A DNA stretch of 34,829 nt from Actinomycetes bacterium (GTDB lineage Bacteria; Actinomycetota; Acidimicrobiia; Acidimicrobiales; SZUA-35). The translations under genes and the position numbers were made by a program. Location of the stretch: contig JAJRQY010000148.1 in NCBI GenBank assembly GCA_024280015.1, positions 1-34,829 on the forward strand. The letters run 5' to 3'. Positions 23,631-31,249 of the stretch are shown here, piece after piece. The notes under the pieces were generated by a model that worked only from the letters and a program-made list of their open reading frames with translations, was not told where the DNA came from and made no database searches. Each line of letters starts with the position of its first letter. Position 1 is the stretch's first letter.

Positions 23631-25160
23631 ATGGCACCGAAAAAGATTCGCCTTCGGATTGGAAGTGTGAAGAAGGCGGTTTTGGTTGCTGGCCAGACCT
23701 ACCAGGACCCGAAGGATGCACTGAATGAGTTTGTGTCCAATGCCGCGGATGAGTACACCGAGACTGAGCGAAATGGGGCCCGGATTCGCATCATCATGCG
23801 ACGGCGGGGGAAGTACCCAACCATCGTGGTTGATGATGATGGTCGAGGGATGTCACCGGAGCGGTTGGAGGAGGTGGCCAAGAATCTCTTCAACTCCAAC
23901 AAGGTTGGCGATGAGCGAACCCTGGGGGAGAAGGCCATTGGCATGCTGGCCTTCCAGCAATTGGGGGCCAAGCTTGACATTGTTTCGCGTGCGGAAGGGT
24001 CAACGGAGACTCATGTCCTGAAGCTCACTCGTGGCGAGGTGAATGCCACTATTGATCGAGAGAGGCGGCGGGCCCGCGACCGTCCCGGCACCAGCATCTA
24101 TATCGGGCATCTGGATAAGGAGGTCTTGCGGATGATCACCCAACGCAAGATCGTCACCTATCTACGTGAACGTCGGGCCAGTGCCCTGGCCTCGGGGCTC
24201 TATGAGATCGAAGTGATTGAGGGATCAAAACGCGAACTCGTGACTCCGGATGAACCTGAGGGGGTCAAGGTACCGCTGCGCCCGCATCAGACCCTGTGGG
24301 GCCTTCTTGAGTTTTCACTGTATGTCGCGCCGCCCGGTGTGAGCCGGTCGGTGGCAGTCGTCGGTCGAGCCGGGACAACCATCATCGACGATCTCACGGC
24401 CATGGAAGAATTCGATCATCAGCCTTGGACCGGCGATCAAGTGCTTGGCCGAGTCCAATTCCCGGCACTCAAGCAGTCGGCGGGTCGTCGGGCGATCCTG
24501 CGAGATGATGAGGCATGGCCGATCTTTGTTGAAATCGTTAGGTCGATCGAGCCGCTGGTGGCAGCCATGGCCGAGAAAGTTCGGGTCGAGCTGGATCGAG
24601 ATGTTGCAGACCGTATGGGTGACCAGATCCGAAAGATCTTCAGCCGGGTACTTAAGGAACTCGATGACCTGGATAACCCGATGCGAACCCTGATGGGTGA
24701 TCAACCAGGCGAGGGCGGCCTGTTGTCGGGTCTGAACGCTGCCGGTGGCTCCGGCTCGGGTGATGACAATGATGCGGGTGGTGGGTCAGATGACGATCCG
24801 TCGGAGGAGTCTCCGTCAATCGATGACCTGGCACCGGAGCCAGGCCCCGATCAGCCTCCGCCGCTATCCGAGGGGGCCAAACCTTCGGGCCGTCGGGCAA
24901 AGCGACTGCCAACGGTTGCCGTTGATCCGTCACCGGGGCGTGATCGAAGTCGCTTTGATGCCGAAGCCAGTGTCGTGCTGTACAACCAAGACCATCCCGA
25001 CTTCCTCATGCTCAAAGACGATGAGCCGGCCATGCTCGATTATCTGGCGACCCTGGTAGCCAAGGAGTATGTGGTCTACAACAATCCGATGGCCGCCGCC
25101 GATGAATTAGCCGAGGAAATGGTGCGAATGGTTGTTCGCGTTCGGCGCCACATGCGATAG
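23631..25160 (+). CDS. Stand-alone GHKL (Hsp90/MutL-like) ATPase
   Basis: 509 aa. The ATP-binding Bergerat fold is clear: N-box ALNEFVSNAADEY (Glu33, Asn37), G1 VDDDGRGMSPERLEEVA (Asp68-70), the lid region LFNSNKVGDERT, and G2 LGEKAIGMLAFQQLG. A second alpha-beta domain (about 150-290) resembles the transducer domain of Hsp90/MutL-like proteins. A helical part (about 300-355) precedes an acidic, Gly/Ser/Pro-rich linker (about 360-430) and a C-terminal helical domain (about 445-509). There is no phospho-acceptor His box, so it is not a sensor kinase, and it is too short for HtpG or gyrase B. A DNA- or protein-remodelling ATPase is likely; the role is unknown. Confidence 0.8.
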   Translation: MAPKKIRLRIGSVKKAVLVAGQTYQDPKDALNEFVSNAADEYTETERNGARIRIIMRRRGKYPTIVVDDDGRGMSPERLEEVAKNLFNSNKVGDERTLGEKAIGMLAFQQLGAKLDIVSRAEGSTETHVLKLTRGEVNATIDRERRRARDRPGTSIYIGHLDKEVLRMITQRKIVTYLRERRASALASGLYEIEVIEGSKRELVTPDEPEGVKVPLRPHQTLWGLLEFSLYVAPPGVSRSVAVVGRAGTTIIDDLTAMEEFDHQPWTGDQVLGRVQFPALKQSAGRRAILRDDEAWPIFVEIVRSIEPLVAAMAEKVRVELDRDVADRMGDQIRKIFSRVLKELDDLDNPMRTLMGDQPGEGGLLSGLNAAGGSGSGDDNDAGGGSDDDPSEESPSIDDLAPEPGPDQPPPLSEGAKPSGRRAKRLPTVAVDPSPGRDRSRFDAEASVVLYNQDHPDFLMLKDDEPAMLDYLATLVAKEYVVYNNPMAAADELAEEMVRMVVRVRRHMR

Positions 25161-25219
25161 CTGGTCAACCATGGGAGCAAGGTTTCGTCCAGCTGTCTTC
25201 GAGCGTCTCGACTCGACCC

Positions 25220-26524
25220 CTATTGTCCGAGTCCATCGATTGGTTGCCAGGCGTGGAGGACAGAACTGGTGACGAGGTCGGCGGAGAAGTAGTGTCCCTG
25301 ACCAGGTTGGTCGTGTTTGCGATTGATGGCTTTGCCCGTGAGGTGGCAGTACCACAGGGTGCCGACTCCGCCATGGCCGATGACGGCGATATCGGTGGCG
25401 GTTGAGATGTTGGTTGCTGGGTTGTCGGTGGTTTGGTCGAGCTGGGTTGCTGGGTCAAGCAGGTCGGCGAGTCCAGAAACGATGCGTGCTTGGGCATCAA
25501 CTGCTCGTTCCCAACCCTGGATTGACACCTCGGGCTGGGCGAAGAACGTGTCCGCCAGCCTCTCGAATTCGTCGGGTGGAACAAAGCCGGTGGCCGAGCG
25601 ATCGTTCTCGCCGGTACCTGGTCGAACCTCGACGGTGAGACCCAGGTGGGCGGCCAGGATTTCGGCTGTCTCCAGCGCCTTCGTCTCGCCACTGGACACA
25701 ATTCGACCAATCGAGGCGACCCAGGGTTGTCGCAACATGGCTTGGGTTTGGCGCCGGCCCTTCTCGCTCAAACCCCAGCGGGGAACAGGGACATTGGGAT
25801 CGATATTGACGCTGGGATGGGTGATGTAGCGAAGGATGCTCATGGGGATGGTCTTGTAAAGGGAGGAGGGAGTGAGTCTACCGCGGCGAAAACCCCAAGG
25901 GTGGTTGGGGGGAAGATGACGTAGCAGCCACGTGTGTTGTTCAGGTGAGAGTTCGGGCATGAGCGTGGCTGCGTCAAGGTCATCTTTGGGTCGAGGGTTC
26001 TTGGCCTTGAACAGCAGTTGCAGTTCGGGGGCCAGATAGGGAACACCGGCCCGGCTGGTGAGGATGGCTTTGTTCCACGCCAGTCGAATTGTTGGATCGC
26101 GGCGATAGATCCATTGGTCATTGTCCCCTTCGCCGATGGTTACATCGAGTGCCCACGCTTCGTCGGGCGATGGGCGACACCACAGGTTGGTTGCCGCGTG
26201 GTCGGACCGGTCGGGTTCGAGGGGCAATCCGTCCCAGGGAGTGAGGGCGCCGCCAGCGGCGATGTGGATATCCCATCCCTGGAGAACGCTTCGGAGTTGG
26301 GGTGCGTCCTGTCTGGAGATACCAATGTCGGTGTCATCGTGAGTTCGCCAACTTCGACCGAGATGGGCCTCCAGAGCGTGGCCGCCGGTTAGCCACCAGC
26401 GAATGGAAGCAGGCCGGAACAGTCGAACTGCATTGGCGACGGGCAGCGGTGCCCATGGTCCAAGTTCTTCAGGTCCCATGGGATTCGCGCTTGTTGTCGC
26501 TTGGTTGGAACGTGGCTGAGTCAT
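25220..26524 (-). CDS. Fusion of nucleotidyltransferase-like and histidine-phosphatase domains
   Basis: 434 aa from ATG 26524; ATG 26479 is possible and a start at 26563 is unlikely. Residues 25-200 are an aminoglycoside-adenylyltransferase-like fold: WWLTGGHALEAHLGRSWRTH then DDTDIGISR (Gly-Gly and the Asp-x-Asp pair), later WNKAILTSRAGVPYLAPELQ and LFKAKNPRPKDDLD. Residues 228-434 are a phosphatase: ILRYITHPSVNIDPNVPVPR with catalytic His236 in T-H-P instead of R-H-G, WGLSEKGRRQTQAM, SSGETKALETAEILAAHLGL, GENDRSATGFVPPDEFERLA and the second His in IAVIGHGGVGTL. The domains meet at LYKTIPMSILRY, where an internal ATG (25841) could make the phosphatase alone. Substrates are unknown. Confidence 0.85.
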   Translation of the reverse strand: MTQPRSNQATTSANPMGPEELGPWAPLPVANAVRLFRPASIRWWLTGGHALEAHLGRSWRTHDDTDIGISRQDAPQLRSVLQGWDIHIAAGGALTPWDGLPLEPDRSDHAATNLWCRPSPDEAWALDVTIGEGDNDQWIYRRDPTIRLAWNKAILTSRAGVPYLAPELQLLFKAKNPRPKDDLDAATLMPELSPEQHTWLLRHLPPNHPWGFRRGRLTPSSLYKTIPMSILRYITHPSVNIDPNVPVPRWGLSEKGRRQTQAMLRQPWVASIGRIVSSGETKALETAEILAAHLGLTVEVRPGTGENDRSATGFVPPDEFERLADTFFAQPEVSIQGWERAVDAQARIVSGLADLLDPATQLDQTTDNPATNISTATDIAVIGHGGVGTLWYCHLTGKAINRKHDQPGQGHYFSADLVTSSVLHAWQPIDGLGQ

Positions 26525-26876
26525 GGCTGAAGGGTGCGGAAGATGAACATGGCCGAGATGCAACTGATGAAACCGTGGTCATTGGTCCATCAACATATGC
26601 CTTCAGGCATGTGGTGCCACGGGCGAAGTCAGCCTTGGTCACCGGTACAAGTTGTGGAGAATGTGAACGGAAACGATTTGTCCTTCAGTATGACTATTCC
26701 GTTCGTGTCAATGTCTGACCCGGTCCGGAGACCATGGTCTCGGTTTGCTCGGACGTGAATTGGTACGCCAATAGTGCATCGAGATAGGGCTTCGTACGAC
26801 AGCAGTCTCGTATTGGGTCGATTCAGAACTACTGAACTAACGTCGGATGGGTGACTAAGCCGGACGTGAATCAACC
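26525..26876. other. 352-nt gap between divergent genes
   Basis: No convincing gene. ORFs on either strand here lack family motifs and good ribosome sites. The one structure seen is a perfect 14-bp palindrome GAGACCATGGTCTC (26728-26741) that contains the 10-mer GACCATGGTC also found at 2531-2540. CGGACGTGAAT occurs twice (26750-26760 and 26861-26871). Confidence 0.5.
26728..26741. promoter_or_regulatory. Perfect 14-bp palindrome, candidate operator
   Basis: GAGACCATGGTCTC is perfectly self-complementary. It stands in the divergent gap between the nucleotidyltransferase-phosphatase gene and the broken hydrolase gene. Its core is identical to the palindrome ahead of the aminotransferase operon at 2531-2540. 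The binding protein is unknown. Confidence 0.35.
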
Positions 26877-27161
26877 ATGTTTGTAGAAATCACTCACTAC
26901 TTCGCCAAGGACGGCCGAGCCGATGAGGTGCTGGCAATACGACGACGGGCGTGTGCGCTGCGAACCCAGCTTGGGCTTGACCCCGGCACCATCCTGATCA
27001 AGGACCAGTGCCAAGATGCCGGTCAGCAACACGATTAACGAGGTGATCAACGAGCTGGTCCAGATGTTTCTTGGCAATGCCAGTACCCCTCCCGCCTAGC
27101 TCTTGATGCCGACCTTGCAGCACGGGCCAACAGCACCGACTTTGGCACGGTCAGGCAGCAG
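26877..27161 (+). pseudogene. N-terminal ABM-like domain of the hydrolase gene, cut by an in-frame TAA
   Basis: ATG 26877 opens a frame (MFVEITHYFAKDGRADEVLA, then RRRACALRTQLGLDPGTILI) that meets TAA at 27036-27038 and then continues in the same frame (AGPDVSWQCQYPSRLALDAD, then TVRQQMTDAVDQFERH) straight into the hydrolase at 27162. The sequence reads as one dimeric-barrel domain once fused to the hydrolase. The TAA lies in the first of two near-identical 12-bp tandem units (27033-27044 and 27045-27056); the matching codon in the second unit is CAA, so a C-to-T change made the stop. The upstream peptide of 53 aa is probably non-functional. Confidence 0.7.
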
Positions 27162-28067
27162 ATGACCGACGCGGTCGACCAATTCGAACGCCACATAACC
27201 CAAACCGACGACGGCTCAGCAACTGGTCAGACCCCACCCGACCAAACGCCCGTCTCGGCCTCCACCACTGGCTCGGTCTCACTAGTTGATATCGCGCTGG
27301 TTGACACCGCGCTGATTGAAACCGCGATTGTTCCGCGCGTCGTCTCCTTCGACTCGGGCACCGAACGGCTCACCGGCTACCTGTACTTGCCACCAGGTCC
27401 GGGGCCGTTCCCCTGCATCATCACCAACCACGGCAGCGCCATCGAACAAGGCACCGACGACGTGTGTCGACCTGGCACCGCGTCCCTGTTCATGAGTTGG
27501 GGCTACGCATCTTTTCTTCCTCATCGTCGGGGCTACGGTGAATCGACCGGAACCCCTTGGAACGTTGAAGTCGACGCCAAGTTTGGAACTGACTTGTATG
27601 ACCAACAACTGGTTGCTCGTCTCGAGGCCGAGAGTGATGACGTCATCGCGGCCATCGAGCACGTAGCCCAGTTCTCCGAGATTGATGCCGGCCGCATGGC
27701 AGTGTTGGGCAGCTCCTTTGGTGGCACTGTGACCCTGTGGGCTGCGACCAAATCCTCCCGAATCCGTTGTGCCGTTGACTTTGCTGGAGCCGCCATCAAC
27801 TGGGATCACACCCCCCAGCTCCGTCAAGCCATGATCGAGGCCACCCTCGAAATCAAATGCCCGATCTACTTCCTTCAAGCAGTCAATGACTACTCCATCG
27901 GACCAACCCAAACCTTGGGAGCACTACACGGTGAGGCCTCACACCCCATCTCATCCAAGGTCTTTGAAGCCTTTGGAATCACGAAGGACGAAGGCCACTA
28001 CTTCGAGAAGTACGGCTCACTGATCTGGGGACCCGAGGTCCGAGGCTTCCTCCAACACTGGCTCTAG
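27162..28067 (+). CDS. Alpha/beta hydrolase (dienelactone-hydrolase-like), possibly expressed from an internal start
   Basis: 301 aa from ATG 27162, inside the last helix of the broken N-terminal domain; SD is weak (AGGCAG). The hydrolase core begins near residue 58 (VVSFDSGTERLTGYLYLPPG). It has the oxyanion region ITNHGSAIEQGTDDVCRPGT, then YASFLPHRRGYGESTG, the nucleophile elbow LGSSFGG (Ser about 186), the acid in AVNDYSIGP and the final His in DEGHYFEKYG, so the triad is complete. Residues 20-55 are a Thr/Val-rich spacer with VDIALVDTALIETAI repeats. The enzyme part is intact; expression depends on reinitiation or on the internal start. Confidence 0.78.
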   Translation: MTDAVDQFERHITQTDDGSATGQTPPDQTPVSASTTGSVSLVDIALVDTALIETAIVPRVVSFDSGTERLTGYLYLPPGPGPFPCIITNHGSAIEQGTDDVCRPGTASLFMSWGYASFLPHRRGYGESTGTPWNVEVDAKFGTDLYDQQLVARLEAESDDVIAAIEHVAQFSEIDAGRMAVLGSSFGGTVTLWAATKSSRIRCAVDFAGAAINWDHTPQLRQAMIEATLEIKCPIYFLQAVNDYSIGPTQTLGALHGEASHPISSKVFEAFGITKDEGHYFEKYGSLIWGPEVRGFLQHWL

Positions 28068-28086
28068 GCAGTCGCCAAAAGTGAGG

Positions 28087-28926
28087 CTAGCGATAACTGT
28101 CCAATAGGTCGAAGATCACCACACCGTTGCTCAGAGTGCCGGGGAAGTGACCCTCCCCTTCCTCGATGTTTAGGGTCACGTCGCCACCGAGATCACTCAA
28201 GCGTGTCTCGGTATCTTGAGCTGAGGTGATCCAGAGTTCGCTGTCATTGGAACCAACGAAGAGCACGACGGGGATGTCGACCAATTTGGCCAAGGCATCC
28301 TGGTCGCTGTCGCTTCGAGGAAAGCCGGGGGCGACAGTGATTGACGCGATGAGTTCGGGTTGGGCCGCAGCGATGCGGAAGGAGCTGATCCCGCCGTTGC
28401 TTATTCCGGCCAAGTGAACACGACCGCCCTCGGCTGGGTACTCCGCAAGGATCAGGTCTAAGAAGTCCGGAATTAGTTCTTCCGAACCCTGGAAGAATAA
28501 GACTCCGTCGGGGGCCGAGGGACTCACCACCACCCAACCTCGCTTGTCGGCTTCGGGTGCCCAGGTCGAGCCAAGCACGCTGTCTCGAAGTTCGATTGTT
28601 TGCCCTCCTGGAGGCATGGCCAACAGGAGCGGGCGTTCCTCGCCCGATCGGTAGCCATCGGGGGTGGCTACGGCGTACTCCAGGTCGGTGCCATTGATGG
28701 TCACTGTGGCGTGGATGATTGTCGCTTCCTGTCGGTCGCTGCTTGCCGATGCTGGCTCACCCGGTGTCGAGTCGACCCCGGCGTCAGCGGTGGAATCGGC
28801 TTGTTGCTCGGCCGTGGTGTCTGTGGTAGTCGTCTCCTCCGCACTGGCGGAACCGGCGCCACTTCCGCAGGCCGCCAATGTGAGGGAGCAAAGTACGAAG
28901 AAGGAAGCGAGTCGTCGGGTGGGCAT
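28087..28926 (-). CDS. Lipoprotein of the esterase/PHB-depolymerase alpha/beta hydrolase type
   Basis: 279 aa. A signal peptide ends in lipobox LAAC (Cys20), followed by a Thr/Ala/Ser/Asp linker to about residue 68. The hydrolase domain has LLLAMPPGGQTIELRD, the nucleophile elbow GISNGG (Ser about 176), VPVVLFVGSNDSELWI with the acid, and EGEGHFPGT with the His. This resembles extracellular esterases related to polyhydroxybutyrate depolymerases. It is predicted to be anchored on the outside of the membrane. It lies 60 nt downstream of the TetR gene on the same strand and may share its transcript. Confidence 0.85.
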   Translation of the reverse strand: MPTRRLASFFVLCSLTLAACGSGAGSASAEETTTTDTTAEQQADSTADAGVDSTPGEPASASSDRQEATIIHATVTINGTDLEYAVATPDGYRSGEERPLLLAMPPGGQTIELRDSVLGSTWAPEADKRGWVVVSPSAPDGVLFFQGSEELIPDFLDLILAEYPAEGGRVHLAGISNGGISSFRIAAAQPELIASITVAPGFPRSDSDQDALAKLVDIPVVLFVGSNDSELWITSAQDTETRLSDLGGDVTLNIEEGEGHFPGTLSNGVVIFDLLDSYR

Positions 28927-28986
28927 GCCCCAGCCTTACATGACGATAAGCCGGACCGGGGTCGGGCAAAGATCAGGCGACCGCAA

Positions 28987-29562
28987 TCACGAGGCTTGCC
29001 CGTGTCTGGTTAGTGCCTCGATGGCCATGCTGACCATGGTTTCGAGCTCGTCTGAGTCGATATCGCTGTTGTCAACGATTCGCTTGGAGATGAAAGGCCC
29101 TTGAATGATGTGCATGGCCAGGTCGAGATCGGTGGTCGGTGCTAGCTCACCTCGAGCGATGGCTCGTTGCAACGCCATCACTGTTGGCCCGCGGGGTTGA
29201 ACCCGCACCGCACGGAAAAGGTCCGCATGGGCTGGGCTGGTCGTCGCTCGACCCATCATCCAAACGAAGAGTTCTCGAACAGTTGAGGAGCGAGCTTGCT
29301 CGACGTAGTGGCGTTGAATCTCGATCAGGTCTCCTCGCAACGAACCGGTGTCGGGGCTGGTGTTTTGCGACACATCTTGAGATACCGCAGCAAAGATCAG
29401 CTCGTCGAGTCCCCCATAGTGACGGTAGATCGTGGTTTTAGCTACGCCGGATCTGCTGGCAACCTCTTCGATTGTGCAGTTGGCAACACCCTTCTCAATG
29501 ATGATCTCTTTGGTCGAGTCCAGCATCTTGGATTGGGCGGACTTACTTCGTGGTCGAGCCAT
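28987..29562 (-). CDS. TetR-family repressor
   Basis: 191 aa. The HTH at about 10-56 reads KMLDSTKEIIIEKGVANCTI then EEVASRSGVAKTTIYRHYGG. The C-terminal domain (ELFVWMMGRATTSPAHADLF, AMHIIQGPFISKRIV) resembles the TetR_C_11-type ligand domain. It is divergent from the DUF6326 membrane protein at 29648; two inverted operator-like copies lie in the 85-nt gap, one next to each start codon. It likely represses itself and the membrane protein. The ligand is unknown. Confidence 0.92.
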   Translation of the reverse strand: MARPRSKSAQSKMLDSTKEIIIEKGVANCTIEEVASRSGVAKTTIYRHYGGLDELIFAAVSQDVSQNTSPDTGSLRGDLIEIQRHYVEQARSSTVRELFVWMMGRATTSPAHADLFRAVRVQPRGPTVMALQRAIARGELAPTTDLDLAMHIIQGPFISKRIVDNSDIDSDELETMVSMAIEALTRHGQAS

Positions 29563-29567
29563 GACGA

Positions 29568-29643
29568 AACGAATCGTAGCGTAACAAACGGACAGGTGTC
29601 CACTTGCGTAAAGAGAGTTCAGCCATTACGCTACGCTTCGTAG
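29568..29643. promoter_or_regulatory. Inverted pair of operator copies between TetR and DUF6326
   Basis: AACGAATCGTAGCGTAA (29568-29584) matches the reverse complement of TTACGCTACGCTTCGTA (29626-29642) at 15 of 17 positions. The right copy includes the inner palindrome CTACG-CTT-CGTAG (29631-29643). One copy abuts the TetR start and the other the DUF6326 start, as expected for a repressor that controls both genes. Confidence 0.7.
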
Positions 29644-29647
29644 TCTA

Positions 29648-30085
29648 ATGAAAGATCGAATTGTGCCTGTCTCTATGACATCCAACTATGAGGATCCACC
29701 AATAAACGTACGGTTGAAATTGTCGGCCCTGTGGATCTCGATGCTCTTCGTCTTTGCCTATGTCGATCTGTTCTCTCTTTATCGCGAAGACTTCCGCGCC
29801 GACATCGATTCTGGCCAGATTGCTGGTTTCAAGATTGGTCAGACGTTCCTACTCCTCACCACCCTGTACGTCGTCATCCCAAGCTTGATGGTGTTCGCAT
29901 CCCTGGTCCTTCGCCCGGGCGTCGTCCGAGTCCTGAGCATGGTGTTGAGCGGGCTCTATGGATTGAGCATTCTTGGAGGCGCCATCGGAGAATGGAACTA
30001 CTACATCCTGGGCAGTGTGATTGAGGTCATCCTGCTTGGACTGGTTGCCTACTATGCATGGAATTGGCCCAAGACTGAGCAGTAG
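29648..30085 (+). CDS. DUF6326-like four-helix membrane protein
   Basis: 145 aa with four membrane segments: ALWISMLFVFAYVDLFSLY, FLLLTTLYVVIPSLMVFASL, VLSMVLSGLYGLSILGGAIG and YILGSVIEVILLGLVAYYAW. The LWISMLFVFAYVDLFSLYRE-like start and the acidic loop ADIDSGQIAGFKIGQ agree with the DUF6326 family (function unknown) as I remember it. A start at 29675 (MTSNYEDP) is also possible. It is divergent from, and probably repressed by, the TetR protein at 28987-29562. Confidence 0.8.
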   Translation: MKDRIVPVSMTSNYEDPPINVRLKLSALWISMLFVFAYVDLFSLYREDFRADIDSGQIAGFKIGQTFLLLTTLYVVIPSLMVFASLVLRPGVVRVLSMVLSGLYGLSILGGAIGEWNYYILGSVIEVILLGLVAYYAWNWPKTEQ

Positions 30086-30089
30086 TCTT

Positions 30090-30106
30090 GACCGGGTTGC
30101 CCGGTC
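30090..30106 (+). terminator. Hairpin after the DUF6326 gene
   Basis: GACCGGG (30090-30096) and CCCGGTC (30100-30106) form a perfect 7-bp GC-rich stem with loop TTG, 4 nt after the stop codon. A second small stem, AAGACT (30071-30076) with AGTCTT (30084-30089), spans the stop codon. No T-run follows, as is common for actinobacterial terminators. Confidence 0.5.
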
Positions 30107-30199
30107 TGGGTGCTTGCAAAGACCGGCCGGTGGCAGTAGTTCAGTTTCGTCCAGCTTTGGCCGACTAGAGAGGATGGAGTCAGAGCTACTGGAGCCCTC

Positions 30200-30409
30200 A
30201 TGGTTGTAGAAAATCCCCAATCACAAACCCAACACCTGGCCGAACCCAACTGGCCCATGGCCCGAATTGTTCAATGGGCGACAACCGCGGCCATTGTGCT
30301 GGTGGCCGAGATCGTGTTCTTCAAGGGCTACGCGGGGCTCAGCTATCTCCTCGATGCGGTCGCAGTCGGTGTCTTCTTCGGGCTTCGTAAGGCCCGCGAG
30401 AACAACTGA
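30200..30409 (+). CDS. Small membrane protein, 69 aa
   Basis: A polar N-terminus (about 22 residues) is followed by two short hydrophobic stretches, MARIVQWATTAAIVLVAEIV and YLLDAVAVGVFFGLRKA, with a basic end. It was accepted because the sequence is clearly membrane-like and the gap is otherwise empty; there is no strong SD. Function unknown; no family recognised. Confidence 0.5.
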   Translation: MVVENPQSQTQHLAEPNWPMARIVQWATTAAIVLVAEIVFFKGYAGLSYLLDAVAVGVFFGLRKARENN

Positions 30410-30470
30410 GTCCCACCCGGACTTCAATCCCACGTACTGTTCAATCTCGCCCGGTAGTGGATGTAATTAG

Positions 30471-31142
30471 CTAGCCGCGAATGCTGGCGTAGGCGCGAAC
30501 GGTAAAGGTTCCGGCTCCGGTGATCTTTGGTGGAACCGCGGTGAATCGGAACCCGGATGATGGAAGCTCAGCCAGGTTTGTCAGGTGCTCAATGATCGGA
30601 ATGCCCGCGGCCAGCAGTATCGAATGAACCGGGCGTTCACCTGTTCCTTCGGTGGCATCGATATTGAGGGTGTCGATCCCAACACAAGCCACTCCCGCGT
30701 CGACCAGACGTTGAGCGCCGGTGGCGTCAAGAGCGGGATGGTCCCGGAAGTAGGACTCGTCGCCCCAGTGATTGGAATGATCAGTCCGGATGAGGACGGC
30801 ACACCCGGCGGCCGTTGCCAGCTCCTCCTCGTCGGCGAGGTCGATGACTCGCCGGCCAACCTGATCTGACACCAATGCCGGTACCGATGCCACCCGATCA
30901 AGGGTCAACTCGGACAAGTCATGCCCATCGGCATAGCGATGGAAGGGCACATCCAGATAGGTGCCGGTGTTGGTGCACATGGTGATGAGTCCGATCTGGA
31001 AGGTGATGCCAGGCCCATAGATCTCCTCGGCGGCCGATCGGCTCAAGTGATCAGCGACCTTCGGCGTCGGCAGGCCGGGATAGGTGACCATTCCGTGTTC
31101 GATCACGTGACTAAGGTCGATGTGTCGCTCTGCTGTGTTCAT
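30471..31142 (-). CDS. Cyclase-family protein (kynurenine-formamidase-like)
   Basis: 223 aa from ATG 31142 (MNTAERHIDLSHVIEHGMVT); longer in-frame extensions lack homology. The cyclase-family metal motif usually reads H-x-G-T-H-x-D-x-P-x-H; here it is N-T-G-T-Y-L-D-V-P-F-H-R-Y-A-D-G, so the first two His are Asn and Tyr while Asp and the last His remain. Other matches are VIEHGMVTYPGLPTPKV, CAVLIRTDHSNHWG and VACVGIDTLNIDATEGTGER. I recall a subfamily with the N-T-G-T-Y variant, so this need not be decay. It is probably a metal-dependent amidohydrolase; substrate unknown. Confidence 0.88.
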   Translation of the reverse strand: MNTAERHIDLSHVIEHGMVTYPGLPTPKVADHLSRSAAEEIYGPGITFQIGLITMCTNTGTYLDVPFHRYADGHDLSELTLDRVASVPALVSDQVGRRVIDLADEEELATAAGCAVLIRTDHSNHWGDESYFRDHPALDATGAQRLVDAGVACVGIDTLNIDATEGTGERPVHSILLAAGIPIIEHLTNLAELPSSGFRFTAVPPKITGAGTFTVRAYASIRG

Positions 31143-31249
31143 CCGGGACAGACTATTGGGCCGATGAGAACGGGAAAACCCAGACTCGTCGGACCGGAGC
31201 ACAGAGACTCCAACCCCGATGAGTCTGGGTTGATTAGGAAGAGTGCTTT

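Noticed and set aside
26302-26718. 138-codon plus-strand frame with CGECERKRF near its end
   Set aside because: Its first half is antisense to the nucleotidyltransferase domain and it has no family motif or ribosome site.
27036-27038. Whether this in-frame stop is another recoded codon
   Set aside because: It is TAA, not TGA or TAG, it sits in a duplicated 12-mer rather than at an active-site residue, and the sister copy has CAA, so a mutation explains it.
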